A DNA stretch of 64,000 nt, taken from NCBI GenBank assembly GCA_964017045.1, contig OZ024804.1, positions 26,824,348-26,888,347 of the forward strand, read 5' to 3'. Below are positions 43,684-54,016 of this stretch, piece after piece. The position numbers and the translations under genes are program-made. The first letter of the stretch is position 1. Each line of letters begins with the position of its first letter. The stretch is from Omphiscola glabra (Eukaryota > Mollusca > Gastropoda > Lymnaeidae). Below the pieces are notes generated by a model, which saw nothing but the letters and a program-made list of their open reading frames with translations, did no database searches and was not told the DNA's origin.

Positions 43684-46600
43684 CTATTTAGTTATTGTCA
43701 AAGCTTTGTCTGTGAGACTGTCCTCCTCTAAAAATTTGAGACGTAATTTTTCTTCAAAGTCAAAATATGTGAGAATTTCTTCTTGCTCCTGGAGCTCCTT
43801 GACCTGCCTCTTCATCTCCTCTATCCTCTCATTTTTCCTATGCTCTTCCACCTGTCTATCAAGCTCCTTCCTTCGCTGCTCAGTCCAAATACTCAGCCGA
43901 GACTTTTGCGCTGAAATATCTAAGACTTCAAACTGCGTTAAGCTTGAAGAGACAATTTCTTCAACTGCCTTACCTAAATCGTAGTCTGGTACAATTTTTC
44001 CACAAGATTTCAGCACTTCCTGAAGCCTGGACAGCTCAGACTGATATTCTTGTTTCTCATCTGTGGTGGGTAAAAGCCGATGAATGACATCATCAATTGT
44101 TCTAAGTGCAAGTTCTACTTCAGGCTCATTCGGGTCACGTGCATCGACTTTTTCTAAGCTCTCTGAAAAATACTGCAGGGCTTCTTGTGAAATGACACCA
44201 TCAGATGAATCAGCAATCTCCTTCAGCAGTTTTAATCCTCTGGGAAATTTATGATAAATACCACTGCCAATTATCTTAAGTGAATTACGGAGATCATTTG
44301 GGAGGTCGACAGACTGGAGATTTCCTAACGCAAGGAGTGTCTTCCCAAGGAGAAATCTTTCATCCTTGATATCAAAATGATCATCATAATATGGGAATTT
44401 GATGTACTTGACCTTAATCCACTCCTCTTCCTCCCCAGCAGGTTTCTCTACCGGAGGGCATGCCAGCTGATCAAGTTCTGATGACAAAAAATGTCGAACT
44501 GAGGCATAGAGACACAATAATGCGTTAGTTGGGTTGGAAAAATCTTCCTGAAGCATAGAGATGTATGAAATTTTTGCAGCATCAGCAAAGTTTTGCTGTT
44601 CAATAAACCAATCCAATGTTATGTTTAAAGTATAGTGGTTGGGAAATATTCCGTAAGTTTTGAAGTCTGTGAAAAGTTTTACAAGATTATGGCCATGACC
44701 AGCCGATAAAAATCCTAAGGCCACAGCATGAGTTGTTGAGTCATTGCGGGGTACGCTGGTTTGACAAAAGTTGAATCTGCAAAGATAAATATTATAATGA
44801 GAAGGTCTAAATCCCAGATTTTAAGGCCTATAAAAATAACTACCCTAGAAACAAATTTTTTTAAAAGATTTTTAAAACTATAAGTAAGCAGCACTAATAA
44901 AAGTAAGGTTTTAAGGTCACTTTTTTTTATTTGTTCTCCCTTGCTAAGCACTAATAACATCTATCACCTGTCAACTTTATTCGAATATTCTCACCTGTTG
45001 GGTAAACGTAATTGGAAACCCATACAGAAATAAAGTTTGAATTATGAATTGTTTTGATTTTTTAATGTAATAATAATTTAAATTTATAATTTTTACATGT
45101 AGCATTATATTTTAAAAAAAACATTAAAATATACTTACTTAGCAAGTACATCCTCTATAAATTCCACCTCCTCCTCTTCCATTGCATGAAACTGATGAGC
45201 CAGGACATTCATGTCTACAGCAGATACATGGCCAGACTTCTCAAGCTGATCTCTGATCTCATATGCAAAGTCGCTAAGAGAAACCTAGAACATAAGTACA
45301 AATATTTGTGACCAGCTTTGTAAAGGAAGTACTTATATTAGTGGTTCTCAAGTTGTTGTTTCAGACCAACAAATACAAGTTAGAATTTTTAAGTGCATTT
45401 TAAGTTTAAGCAGTAAAATAAGTTAAATGGTTATTATAAGACAAAAATTATTTTTTTACCAAAAGAATAAATTTGCATGCCAAAATTATTATGAAATGTT
45501 TAATTAGTTCATGCGTTCATTAAAAATGATTGATAATGTAAACAAACTTTAATAAATGAATGTTTACTAACGTATTCCACCTCAACCAGCTATAGTTAAC
45601 CTAAGACACATCCATCAAAGGAGATGTGCCATGCTGTTTAAGGTGCAGGTCCTGATTATCCATTAGGCATTAGAATCTCGGATGCTATGGGATTGTACCA
45701 AATCAGGTACATGCAAGACCCTATTTCCTGTCTTGTGACATTTTCAGTGTTTAGACAATGAAAGTTAAGAAAAAATTATGGCAAGTCCTAACAGACTCTC
45801 CTGACATTTTAAAAATAATATTTCCAAACTGTTATAACAAATTGCGTTAAACCCTGGTTATTGTTTATATTTATCTATTTATAGGAAGAGGCGCATAGAA
45901 TTCTGAATGATTTCAAATGGAATAAATTGTTAAATTGTGAATACATTAACAACTACCCCTTTCTGGGAGGTGTGCTGCTTCTAACCATTGGATCTGAGCA
46001 CTAACACTGGGATTATGCTGATGAAGGTCCATATTTTTTGGTAGCGATTAGGGTTTTTTTTTTTTTTTCGGGCTATGTGTAATGTTAAGATATCATCATC
46101 ATGTCCCTTAGTCCTTGGACAGTTGGGGCATCACAGATAACATGAAAACTATCCTTGTCCATTCCTATTTATTTTCTGCACTACGCACAGAATCACCTAG
46201 TTTTAGCCCCGTCCACTATTTGATGTTATCTTCCCATCTTTTTCTCTGTCTTCCTCTTCTTCTCCCTCCTTGCGTTGTGCTCTGCATGATTTCTTTGGCG
46301 AGCCCTTGTTTTCTTGTCATATGGCAATACCATTCCATTTTGCACATATTTACAGTCACCTACAGGTCATCATACTGCCCAAATTTGTTGAAGAATCCTT
46401 TCTTGCACTTGTTTGTTAGAGATATGGTCTCTATAGCAGATTCCAAGAATGTTTCTGAAAGATCTAATCTCTATCGCCTTTATTTTTCTTTCAAATTATG
46501 CTGTTAATGTCCAGGACTCACAGGCATACAAGAAAATGGAGAGGGCTAATGAGCGCATCAGCCTGATTTTGGTGCTGGGGGCTATATTTGTGTCATTCCA

Positions 46601-48710
46601 TATTTTCTTAAGCCTCTTTAGAGCTGTTGTGGTCTGGGCAATCCTGGCCATCAATTCGGGCTTGGAGCCTTCTTCCGAGACTATTGCTCCTAGGTACTTG
46701 AAGCAGCCTTGTCGTACTCCAACCGTGGTCTTGAACCATTCTCCGATGTTATTGTTGAAGAAGACTGCACTGGTGGCCTTATCATAGAGGTTGCATATCG
46801 TTAGGTTTGTGTTGATGTTGTGGTGCCTCATGGTGGCCCATAAAGCAGCGTGCCAAACCCTGTTAAATGCCTTCTTGAAATCCACAAAGACGTGGTATAG
46901 GTTATCATACTAGCTCTCTACTTCTGGCAGGTTATCATAATAGCTCTCTCTTCTGGCAGGTTATCATACAAGCTCTCTACTTCTGGCAGGTTATCATACT
47001 AGCTCTCTACTTCTGGCAGGTTATCATACTAGCTCTCTACTTCTGGCAGGTTATCATAAGCTGCACTTACTATGAAGCGCTCCCTCAAGGCATTTCAAGA
47101 TGAGATAGCTTTTTTTCCAATTTGATAGATTCAATGATGGGTTCAGAGATAGGCTCGGTAATACTTAGTAATAGGTTTAATGAAGGTTCCATGATAGGTT
47201 CAATGGTAGGTTCAGTGAGATGTTCAATGATGGGTTTTGGAGAGAGGTTCAATGATAGATTCAATGATACGTATAGTGATATGTTCAAAGATGAGTTCAG
47301 TGATTAGTCATTAATATGTTTAGTGATGGTTCATTCAGTGATGGTTCATTCAGTCATGGTTTCATTCAGTGATGGGTTCATTCAGCGATGGGTTCATTCA
47401 GCGATGGTTTAGGATCTGCTCAGAAGTGCCATGTCCTTGCCTGAAGTCCGCCTGTTTTTCAACAATGATTTTGTCGGCATATGGTTTTAGTCGGTTCAAT
47501 ATGACTTTTAGCATGACCTTGCTTGGGTGGCTTATTAGGCTAATGGTGCGATAGTTTTGGCATAGCTGTAGGTTACCTTTCTTGGGGAGGGTGATGATGA
47601 GCAATTGGGTCCATGATTTTAGCCATTCCTCTGTCAGTCATACTTTGTTAAAAATATTGATTAGGGCACTTATCATCGCTTCTCCTCCTTGTTTCACCAA
47701 TTCGGCAGGGATATTATCCACTCCTGCGGTAGTTTTCATTGTCCGTTGCTGGACGGACATTAAGGATCTCTGGGTCTATCGTTATATTTTCATTATATAG
47801 CTCTCAGCAGTATTCAGTCCATCTTTTTAGGATATCATTTTCCTCGGTCAAACATTTACCATGTTTGTCTTGTATGGTAGTACTTGCTTTGCAGTGTTTA
47901 GTTCTTTCACCAACTGGTATGCCTTTTTGCTATCATTTTTCTTCAAGCAGTTTTCAATGTCATAGCATTGCTCTTCAATCCAGTTCTTCTACTGCTCTTG
48001 GGAAGACACATACCAGATACTGCTAACCCAAGCCCAATTTTTTAACTGTATTCATATTTTTGGCTATTTATCACTATTAGTGCCAAGCGTGATTTGACTG
48101 TCATAGGGTTCAGATTAGGGATATATTTTTTTGGTTATTGCACGCTACTGGTCCCTCTGTCGCTCACCCTAACCCGAACCCTAAATCTATCATAAACAAA
48201 GGGAAGTGACTCCCAATAAGGGGACCACAACAGCACATTAGCCATTTTTTTAGAGGTTTATTTAGGGTTCAGGTTAGGTTTAGGGATAGATTTAGGGTTC
48301 AGGTTAGGTTTGGGGATACATTTAGGAAATTTGTTCATTATTATTTAACATTTTATTCTTAATTTTACGGGTCGCGGCAACCAAGATGGCGGCCGTGTTA
48401 GACATCGTGGCACTAATAGTGTGAAATTACCATATTTTTTCTTTAAAGACTTCACTCTTTAAAGTCTTTACAGTACTACTTTACAACTTTACTCAGAAAA
48501 TTAGGCCTCATATGTGCTTTTTTCCTTCAAATTTTCAGCATTCATTCTAACCTTCTGGAGTACAGGGTCTTCCATGTATTTTTGCCATGCTTCTCTGCAT
48601 GAATACGACTCAGATAGCAAATATCGTTTAGATGCAACGTTAATTGCACCTTTGCCATAGATTAGCATCTGTTTAGTTGCTCTTTGAAAGAGTCGCAAGG
48701 ACGCCGCCAT
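43684..48710 (-). CDS. MRPS27: Mitochondrial ribosomal protein mS27, complete, three exons, 465 aa
   Basis: Minus-strand exons 48710-48552, 45284-45139 and 44776-43684 join in phases 0 and 2 with good AG/GT sites. They sum to 1,398 bp (466 codons with stop TAG at 43686-43684). mS27 is a pentatricopeptide-repeat-type protein of the small mitoribosomal subunit. Diagnostic segments are KRYLLSESYSCREAW near the N-terminus, the exon 1-2 join VLQK-VSLSDFAYEIRDQ, and YGIFPNHYTLNITLDWFIEQ with ADAAKISYISMLQEDF, matching vertebrate [20 protein letters not shown] by position. The basic N-terminus before KRYLLS is probably the mitochondrial targeting sequence. A charged coiled coil (ELDRQVEEHRKNERIEEMKR) lies near the end. 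Vertebrate proteins are about 414 aa. Intron 1 (3.3 kb) holds a LINE and nested MITEs. Confidence 0.93.
46097..46900 (-). mobile_element. LINE (RTE-like), reverse transcriptase fragment in MRPS27 intron 1
   Basis: The minus-strand frame reads YHVFVDFKKAFNRVWHAALW, then VGVRQGC fused directly to FKYLGAIVSEEGSKPELMAR and LYACESWTLTA. The catalytic FADD segment between VRQGC and FKYLG is deleted. Continues, after tandem repeats, in 47390-48035. Confidence 0.88.
46895..47058. repeat. 30-bp minisatellite inside the LINE, about five copies
   Basis: Unit AGGTTATCATACTAGCTCTC plus TACTTCTGGC. It starts exactly where the LINE coding sequence upstream of YHVFVDF would continue, so it interrupts that LINE copy. 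Confidence 0.92.
47110..47412. repeat. Degenerate GTTCAATGATGG / GTTCATTCAGTGATGG repeat tract
   Basis: Many 11-18 bp imperfect units, more regular toward 47320-47412. The proline/glutamate-rich open frames over it are repeat artefacts. Confidence 0.8.
47390..48035 (-). mobile_element. LINE (RTE-like), upstream reverse transcriptase fragment
   Basis: The minus-strand frame reads IITLPKKGNLQLCQNYRTIS, then LIVEK-type fingers EKQADFRQGHGTSEQI. This is the 5' continuation of 46097-46900, separated from it by tandem repeats. Confidence 0.82.
48062..48431. mobile_element. GG-terminus MITE with telomere-like core, copy 2
   Basis: Left GGCTATTTATCACTATTAGT-GCCA and right (reverse complement) GGTAATTTCACACTATTAGT-GCCA are long inverted termini. 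Exact 8-bp target duplication ATATTTTT at 48054-48061 and 48432-48439. The core repeats TTTAGGGTTCAGGTTAGG and carries CAAGATGGCGGCC. Contains a nested 111-bp MITE. Confidence 0.92.
48133..48243. mobile_element. 111-bp GG-terminus MITE nested in a related element
   Basis: Same sequence as 37903-38013 apart from a few bases. Exact flanks ATTTTTTT at 48125-48132 and 48244-48251. Confidence 0.92.
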
Positions 48711-48736
48711 TTTGGATTATTTCTAACTTCCTGTTA
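48698..48736 (-). promoter_or_regulatory. MRPS27 start-codon YY1-type element and ETS site
   Basis: On the minus strand CAAAATGGCGGCGTC overlaps the ATG, fitting the YY1/translation-initiator consensus (AA-x-ATGGCGGC). CAGGAAGT, an ETS site, lies 16-23 bp upstream of the ATG. Both are common in promoters of nuclear genes for mitochondrial proteins. Motif inference only. Confidence 0.5.
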
Positions 48737-48783
48737 TGGTTAAATTACTTCTCTTATAAAAGATTACCTTTACCTAGTTATTA

Positions 48784-48870
48784 CAGTAAAACCTCCATTT
48801 TACGACCTTTAAATTGACATTAAAACGAGGTCTTAAATTGGAGGGGTCTTAAAAAGAGGTAGATCCTTTT
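48784..48870. mobile_element. Possible Tc1/mariner-type terminal remnant
   Basis: TACAGTAAAACCTCCATTTT followed by ACGAGG and GGAGGGGTCTTA resembles one end of a Tigger or mariner-type element. The other end is not found. Confidence 0.35.
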
Positions 48871-48910
48871 CGAAAAACGACATTTAGAAAATTAAGTAAA
48901 CAAGTAAAAT

Positions 48911-49001
48911 CATCATCAGGTCCCGTAGTCCTTCGACCGTTGGGGCGCCACAGATGACATGTACACTATTCTTCTCCATTCTTCTCGGTCTTCTGCCCTC
49001 C
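48911..49001 (-). mobile_element. 91-bp LINE 3' stub with perfect 10-bp target duplication
   Basis: Matches the 3' end of the RTE-like family (GTCCTTCGACCGTTGGGGCG and onward). Flanked by CAAGTAAAAT at 48901-48910 and 49002-49011. An extreme 5' truncation. Confidence 0.93.
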
Positions 49002-49011
49002 AAGTAAAATA

Positions 49012-51229
49012 AACTACACCAAAAGTACACGTACCATTAAGTATAGGCCATATCTACCAACTTTCTTTCAGAAATATAGATTAAACTCTGTCCCACAACC
49101 AATACAGTCCCTATCTTCCATTAATTTCAAAATAAAAAATCCATGCTGGTATGCTAGTTGTTTAAAGCGTGTGTAAGTGCTGAGTGCATGCTTAGAGTTA
49201 TAGCTATTTATGTATAAGATAAGCGCATTAATATTGTTGTAATTATTTTTATTCAACCATTTAATAGTTATTTAAAAAAAAAAGAAAGCTGTTATTTATG
49301 TTCAGTGTTTCTTTCAGACATTTTGCCCGGTGGAGTTCACTTTAAATTTTCTGGGCGTAGCTAATGGGTGGCAGATGTCTCGGACACCAGACTAGCGGGG
49401 GGGGGGGGGGGGAGGGGGGGGGCTTTGATGATATTTAATGGTTGAAAATAATCCGTTTCAGAGTGGGGGGGGGGGGCGTAAAAATGAATCTCGCCCCTTC
49501 ACGCCAAATACTTTAGATACGCCCTTGCTAGCGGCGTCGAATAGGGCGGGTCCACCGAGGTGTCACGTTTTCTTTATATGCAGGTGTGGCATTTTCGGAC
49601 AACTGCAGAGTTTTTATCGTGAAAGGGAGGACAGCAAAAACATTTACCGTCCAAGGCGGCAGTAATAGCTGCGTCACTAGGCAGTGTATCTATCGATACC
49701 AAAATCGGCGATCATTTTCATCGGGAAGGAGGGCGGAAATTGAGGGAGCCGATGAATCTTGGTCGATGGAGGGGGTCTGAGGATTTTTGATTATTTCAAA
49801 ATCAAGAGGTGTATGTTTGAGTATACTTGAATTAAATGTTTCTATTATACTTTTTGAACGGGAAAGAACATTTTTATGTTTTGTGAGAGGCATTATGGTG
49901 TCTAGTGTCATACATAAACTGAATTCACTCAGTTTGTGGCGTGCCGCATTATTTGGTACAAGATTATAATCAACCCCATATTGTACCAATGATCAGCGTG
50001 AGTAAGGGGGGCAGAAATTTAGGGTGCTAAAGACAGTCGGGCAAATTCAAACTGCACGTGTGAAATTTGGCGCACACCGGTACTTGAATTTGTTGTTTCT
50101 TTCAGACAATTTTGAGGCTGCATTTCAAACTTTCTGTTGGGGAGTGCCAAAATAATGATTAAAGACATGTTAAATTCCGCCCCAGTGTAATGTAAACTAT
50201 ATGAATTCTATATGTGTCACCCTTGTGGGTAAGCTTTTGCCCTAGGTTAATATCGCCTATTACAGTGGTCGGATTTTATACGCTGAACGCAAATGGAGAA
50301 AACAAAATACTTCGTTACAATTATTAGACTACCTTTTCTAAATATTTCCAAATTTTACCATAGTCAAAACGAAAAAGAAATGTCATTTAATTACGTCAAC
50401 AATTTTTACGCAATTTTTGACCCTCCCCCCCACCTTATCAACAACTGTCAAACTTTCAATGACCCTCCCTATTTAATTATGTCAACATTTTATAACACAC
50501 TCCCGCCAAATTTATAAATATATTTTACTTTGCGCTGATGTATTTTAATGACACAAAATTGTAGCAAAAACATTTTATTAATGTTTAGCCTGTTAATCAA
50601 CAAGTTAAAAAGTTTTTCTACTTAAATTTTAAAAAGCATCATCAGTGAAAAGGTTTTTAATAAAGACTAAATATCATTGTTTGTGGAAGTATAATTATGA
50701 TTATTGTCAGTTCAGCTGACAATTATAGTATAGTTTCTAGCTGCTATCATCTTCCCATAGAGTACACAGGTGTTGCTCTATCGTAATAATGGGCATCATG
50801 GACATCAATTGGGTAAGGCAGGGGGCATTTGCCCCCCCCCCTGAATTTGCAGGTTTTATTTAAATAGCTATGTACTGTGGCGCCTCCAGTAATAAACAAC
50901 TTAACAAACCCACCAAGATTTGGTTTTGCCCCCCCCCCTCCTGAAATAAACACTGAAATGACGCTCCTGATGGGTATAGTCTATAGTAGCTGATTTATCA
51001 TTGTCATCTTGCGGAACTGATATACCAGACAAGTCAACATCATCCTCATCTAACCATTCAGCACTTTAAAAAGAAGCATTGTCGGTGTGAGCAATAATTG
51101 TCATAAGATATCTCTGTCTCCTGGCAGCTACTCGCATTGGTCGAATCCTTTTTTTTGTCGAGTAGCAATTGTCGGTGCTGTTGAACATGCTTTTACAACA
51201 TGATTTGTGATGCAAAATAGATGTTACCA
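49012..51229. other. Intergenic, repeat debris, no gene seen
   Basis: Contains G runs (49397-49423 interrupted; 49465-49476), C runs near 50830-50840 and 50929-50939, and GGCGTAGC/TACGCC ends suggesting old MITEs at about 49352-49525. A minus-strand open frame at 49989-49690 (99 codons) has no recognisable motif. Confidence 0.45.
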
Positions 51230-51423
51230 ATCGACAGCGGAATCCACAAGAGAGGGATGGGTATGATTGTATAGCTGCGTGTCATCTGCGAATGACTGGC
51301 CCTCAACAGCATGCCTCCCAAGCAAGAGGAGCCCTGTGGTACTCCGTACACCAAATCAGCACTGCCGGAGAGACAGTCATCGACAGAGACCGCTTGCGCT
51401 CTATCGGGAGGTACGACCTAATC
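51230..51423 (-). mobile_element. LINE (CR1/Jockey-like) reverse transcriptase, downstream piece
   Basis: The minus-strand translation begins RSYLPIERKRSLSMTVS, followed by a degenerate GVPQGS-like region. It continues the frame interrupted by the SPIN element from 51622 upward. Confidence 0.72.
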
Positions 51424-51621
51424 CAGCGGTTCTCAACCTGTGGGTCGCGACCCCTTTGAGGTCGAACGACCCTTTCCCAGGGGTCGCCTAAGACCGTCGG
51501 AAAACACATATACTCTACAGTTATGAAGTAGCAACAAACATAATTTTTTGGCTGTGGGTCGCCAAAACATGAGAAACTGTATTATATGGGGTCGCGGCAT
51601 TAGGAATGTTGAGAACCACTG
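51424..51621. mobile_element. SPIN-type non-autonomous hAT transposon
   Basis: Starts CAGCGGTTCTCAACCTGTGG and ends AATGTTGAGAACCACTG. The interior has GGGTCGCGACCCC, GGTCGAACGACCC, GGGGTCGCCTAAGACC and TCGGAAAACACATAT, the characteristic left part of SPIN (Space Invader) elements, and GGGTCGCGGCATTAGGAA before the right end. Flanking octamers ACCTAATC (51416-51423) and ACCTAAAC (51622-51629) differ at one position. 198 bp, with no transposase. It sits inside a LINE reverse-transcriptase frame. Confidence 0.93.
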
Positions 51622-51805
51622 ACCTAAACCAAGCCAAAACCGAACCAGAAATTCCAAAATAATTTTCAAGGGTTTTGCAAAGGGTTCCCATGGTCAACAG
51701 TGTCAAAGGCCGCACTGAGATCTAAGAGGATCAGGATGGAGATATTACCGCTGTCCAATGCGAGCAAGAAGTCATTGGTGGCTCTCAAGGCGTGTTAAAT
51801 TTAAA
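51622..51805 (-). mobile_element. LINE (CR1/Jockey-like) reverse transcriptase, upstream piece
   Basis: Minus strand: LLALDSGNISILILLDLSAA, then FDTVDH with a frameshift and FGISGSVLAWF, the classic first catalytic-aspartate region of CR1/Jockey-type reverse transcriptases. Interrupted by the SPIN element at the W-F-R/S-Y-L position. Confidence 0.85.
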
Positions 51806-52034
51806 TATCTGATTTGTGTTTAGTAATTTTTAGGGACATTCCCCATTGACAGAAACGAGGCTATTCGTTTTACGCTTATGACTCATGTCTGCTGATTTTA
51901 AGCTTTAATCGTCAAAAAAAATATTTTGTAATTGTAAGAAATATTAATTTATTCGGACCGTTATGCATCACAATTTATCCATTAAAAAAAACTACGGTAT
52001 AATGTAAAAAAATTAATTAAAACAAATCCAATCG

Positions 52035-53060
52035 TCATAAGGACAATTTAACTAGTAGTATAAACAACAAGGGCAGTAAATCAAAATAGAAACTTAAGGT
52101 AACGCTGAATTCCTCTCGTTTCTGCTTGTTTACCAGAAGTGCTATGATGAATTTTGCTCGTTTAGCAGCTGGCTGTTCCCAGTTTTTCTTCAGTTTTAAC
52201 TTGAGTCTTGCCCAAACAAGATGATGATCGGATGCGATATCTGCTCCTCTTTTTGCTCGTACATCTTGTAGATACCTTCTAAATTTGCTAACACATATGT
52301 AATCTATTTGGTTTTGCATTTTGTTTTCCGGGGATACCCATGTTATCTTGTGGATGTTTTTATGTTGGAATTCGCTGCCTCCAATAGCAATCTCATTTTA
52401 TGCGCAGAAGTCTGCTAATCTTTCTTTATTCTCATTCCTCTCTCCTACTTCATGGCGTCCCATAATTTCCTCATATCCACTGTTTTCTTTTCCGATCTTG
52501 GCGTTAAGGTCTCCGATTAAAATGTTTAGGTCTCTGTTTGGGAATTTTTAAATTTTTGTTTGTAGTCTATTGTAGAATGTTTCTTTCTCGTCTTCTTTGC
52601 TGTCGTTGGTGGGTGCGTAACATTATATTATGTTCATCTTTATTTTCTTTTTCTTGGTTCGGAAGATTGCTGTTATTATTCTTGGTCCATTGGCTTCCCA
52701 TCCAATCAATGCATCCTGTGCCATCCTTGACAACATTAGAGCGACTCCTTGCGCGTGCGGAGCATTTTCCTCCTCATGCCCCAAGTACACTAGCATTTCT
52801 CCAGAGGCCTAAGTTATCTGTCCAGCTTGTATCCATCTTATTTCACAGATGCCCAGCAGTGCAAGTTTGTGAGTTCTCATTTCTGCCGCCACCTGTGCTG
52901 CTCTCCCTGTTTCATACATGGTTCTGACGTTCCTCGTGCCTATGTTTGTTTCCTTAGGAAGGAGGGTCTTCGGCTTTGAGGCTTCCAGTATAGTCTGGGT
53001 TTGGCTGCAAGTCTTCATAGCTCTTCTTGGAGAAGAAGAACCCTCTCTTCTCAGGGCTGA
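52035..53060 (-). mobile_element. LINE (RTE-like) apurinic endonuclease fragment
   Basis: The minus strand begins IGTRNVRTMYETGRAAQVAA with LALLGICEIRWIQAGQ (N-terminal endonuclease strands), has broken middle frames, and ends QIDYICVSKFRRYLQDVRA with ADIASDHHLVWA, which carries the catalytic SDH motif. Probably the 5' half of the same family as 54017-54931. The two are in the wrong order to be one copy. Confidence 0.87.
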
Positions 53061-54016
53061 AATTTGTTTTTTTTTTCTTGTTGGCGTTTCTGTAGCAATT
53101 GTTTTTTTACGGGTGAGGTTGCCTTTTATGAGATTATTTCATTTTAAAAAAACACTGAAGACTGTTACAGACGTGAAAATGGATTAAGAGATTCTTGAAA
53201 CATTTGGTTCCAACAAATGGTTTCCAGCCATTGCGTTAATACCATCAGATAGGACATCCTTCAGCCGACCTTGCATAGAGATGGTGAAATATGCAAACAT
53301 GGGGCGTACCTTGTGTCTTTGGCTAACTTTTAGTTGATATGTGTAGACTGTGTGCTCCGATTTTCAGCTCGATAAGTTAAAGATTAATCTTGTTCAACTA
53401 GCTATAGTTAAACCGTAATAAACCTTGAGCAATTTACATTACCCACTCTGATAGGACTTTTAATCAATGAGAACAGAAGCAGTGTGCCAAGCAGTAAAGC
53501 AATTTAATCATCAACTAAGTGAGATATTTTATACAGTGTATCCAATATCTTAGTGGTTCTTGGTCACACAATACATTGCCTTCAATTTCAATTAAAAACA
53601 CATGTTCATTGTTAAAAAATATGTGAAAAGTTTTGACAAAAACTAAACTGTTTTTTAACACTGGCTGGTTAGTTTATGAAACAGAATGGTTTACTGTACA
53701 GGTATGTGCATACAAGTTACCAGTATATGAAATACGTTTGTTGACATAAATGTTTTTAAAGGAGATAACGTAACAAGAAAATAAATTCAATAAACTGTTT
53801 ACCGTACATGAATTATTATAATTATATAAAAAAAAAAAAAAATTTTGAAATCACCCCGTTCAATCAAGTATCCCATCTAACCACGCAAAGGCAACTAAAG
53901 TAAGCTTCCAGCCTGATTTATTTTATCAAACAAATAAAAAATTGATTTTTTAAGTTTAAGACAAGTGTTCAACTTAAATTTAAATGGGGGTGGGGGTGTT
54001 TACCCCCAAAAACATT
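53061..54016. other. Intergenic, no gene seen
   Basis: AT-rich, with poly-A/T tracts. No recognisable coding or repeat structure. Confidence 0.5.

Noticed and set aside
44715..44960. Alternative frame at the start of MRPS27 exon 3
   Set aside because: The other frame joins exon 2 in phase (AA|A) and continues into the conserved YGIFP region. This one runs into intron.
47085..47307. Proline/glutamate-rich repeat proteins
   Set aside because: Frames over a degenerate tandem repeat that lack any motif and exist on both strands.
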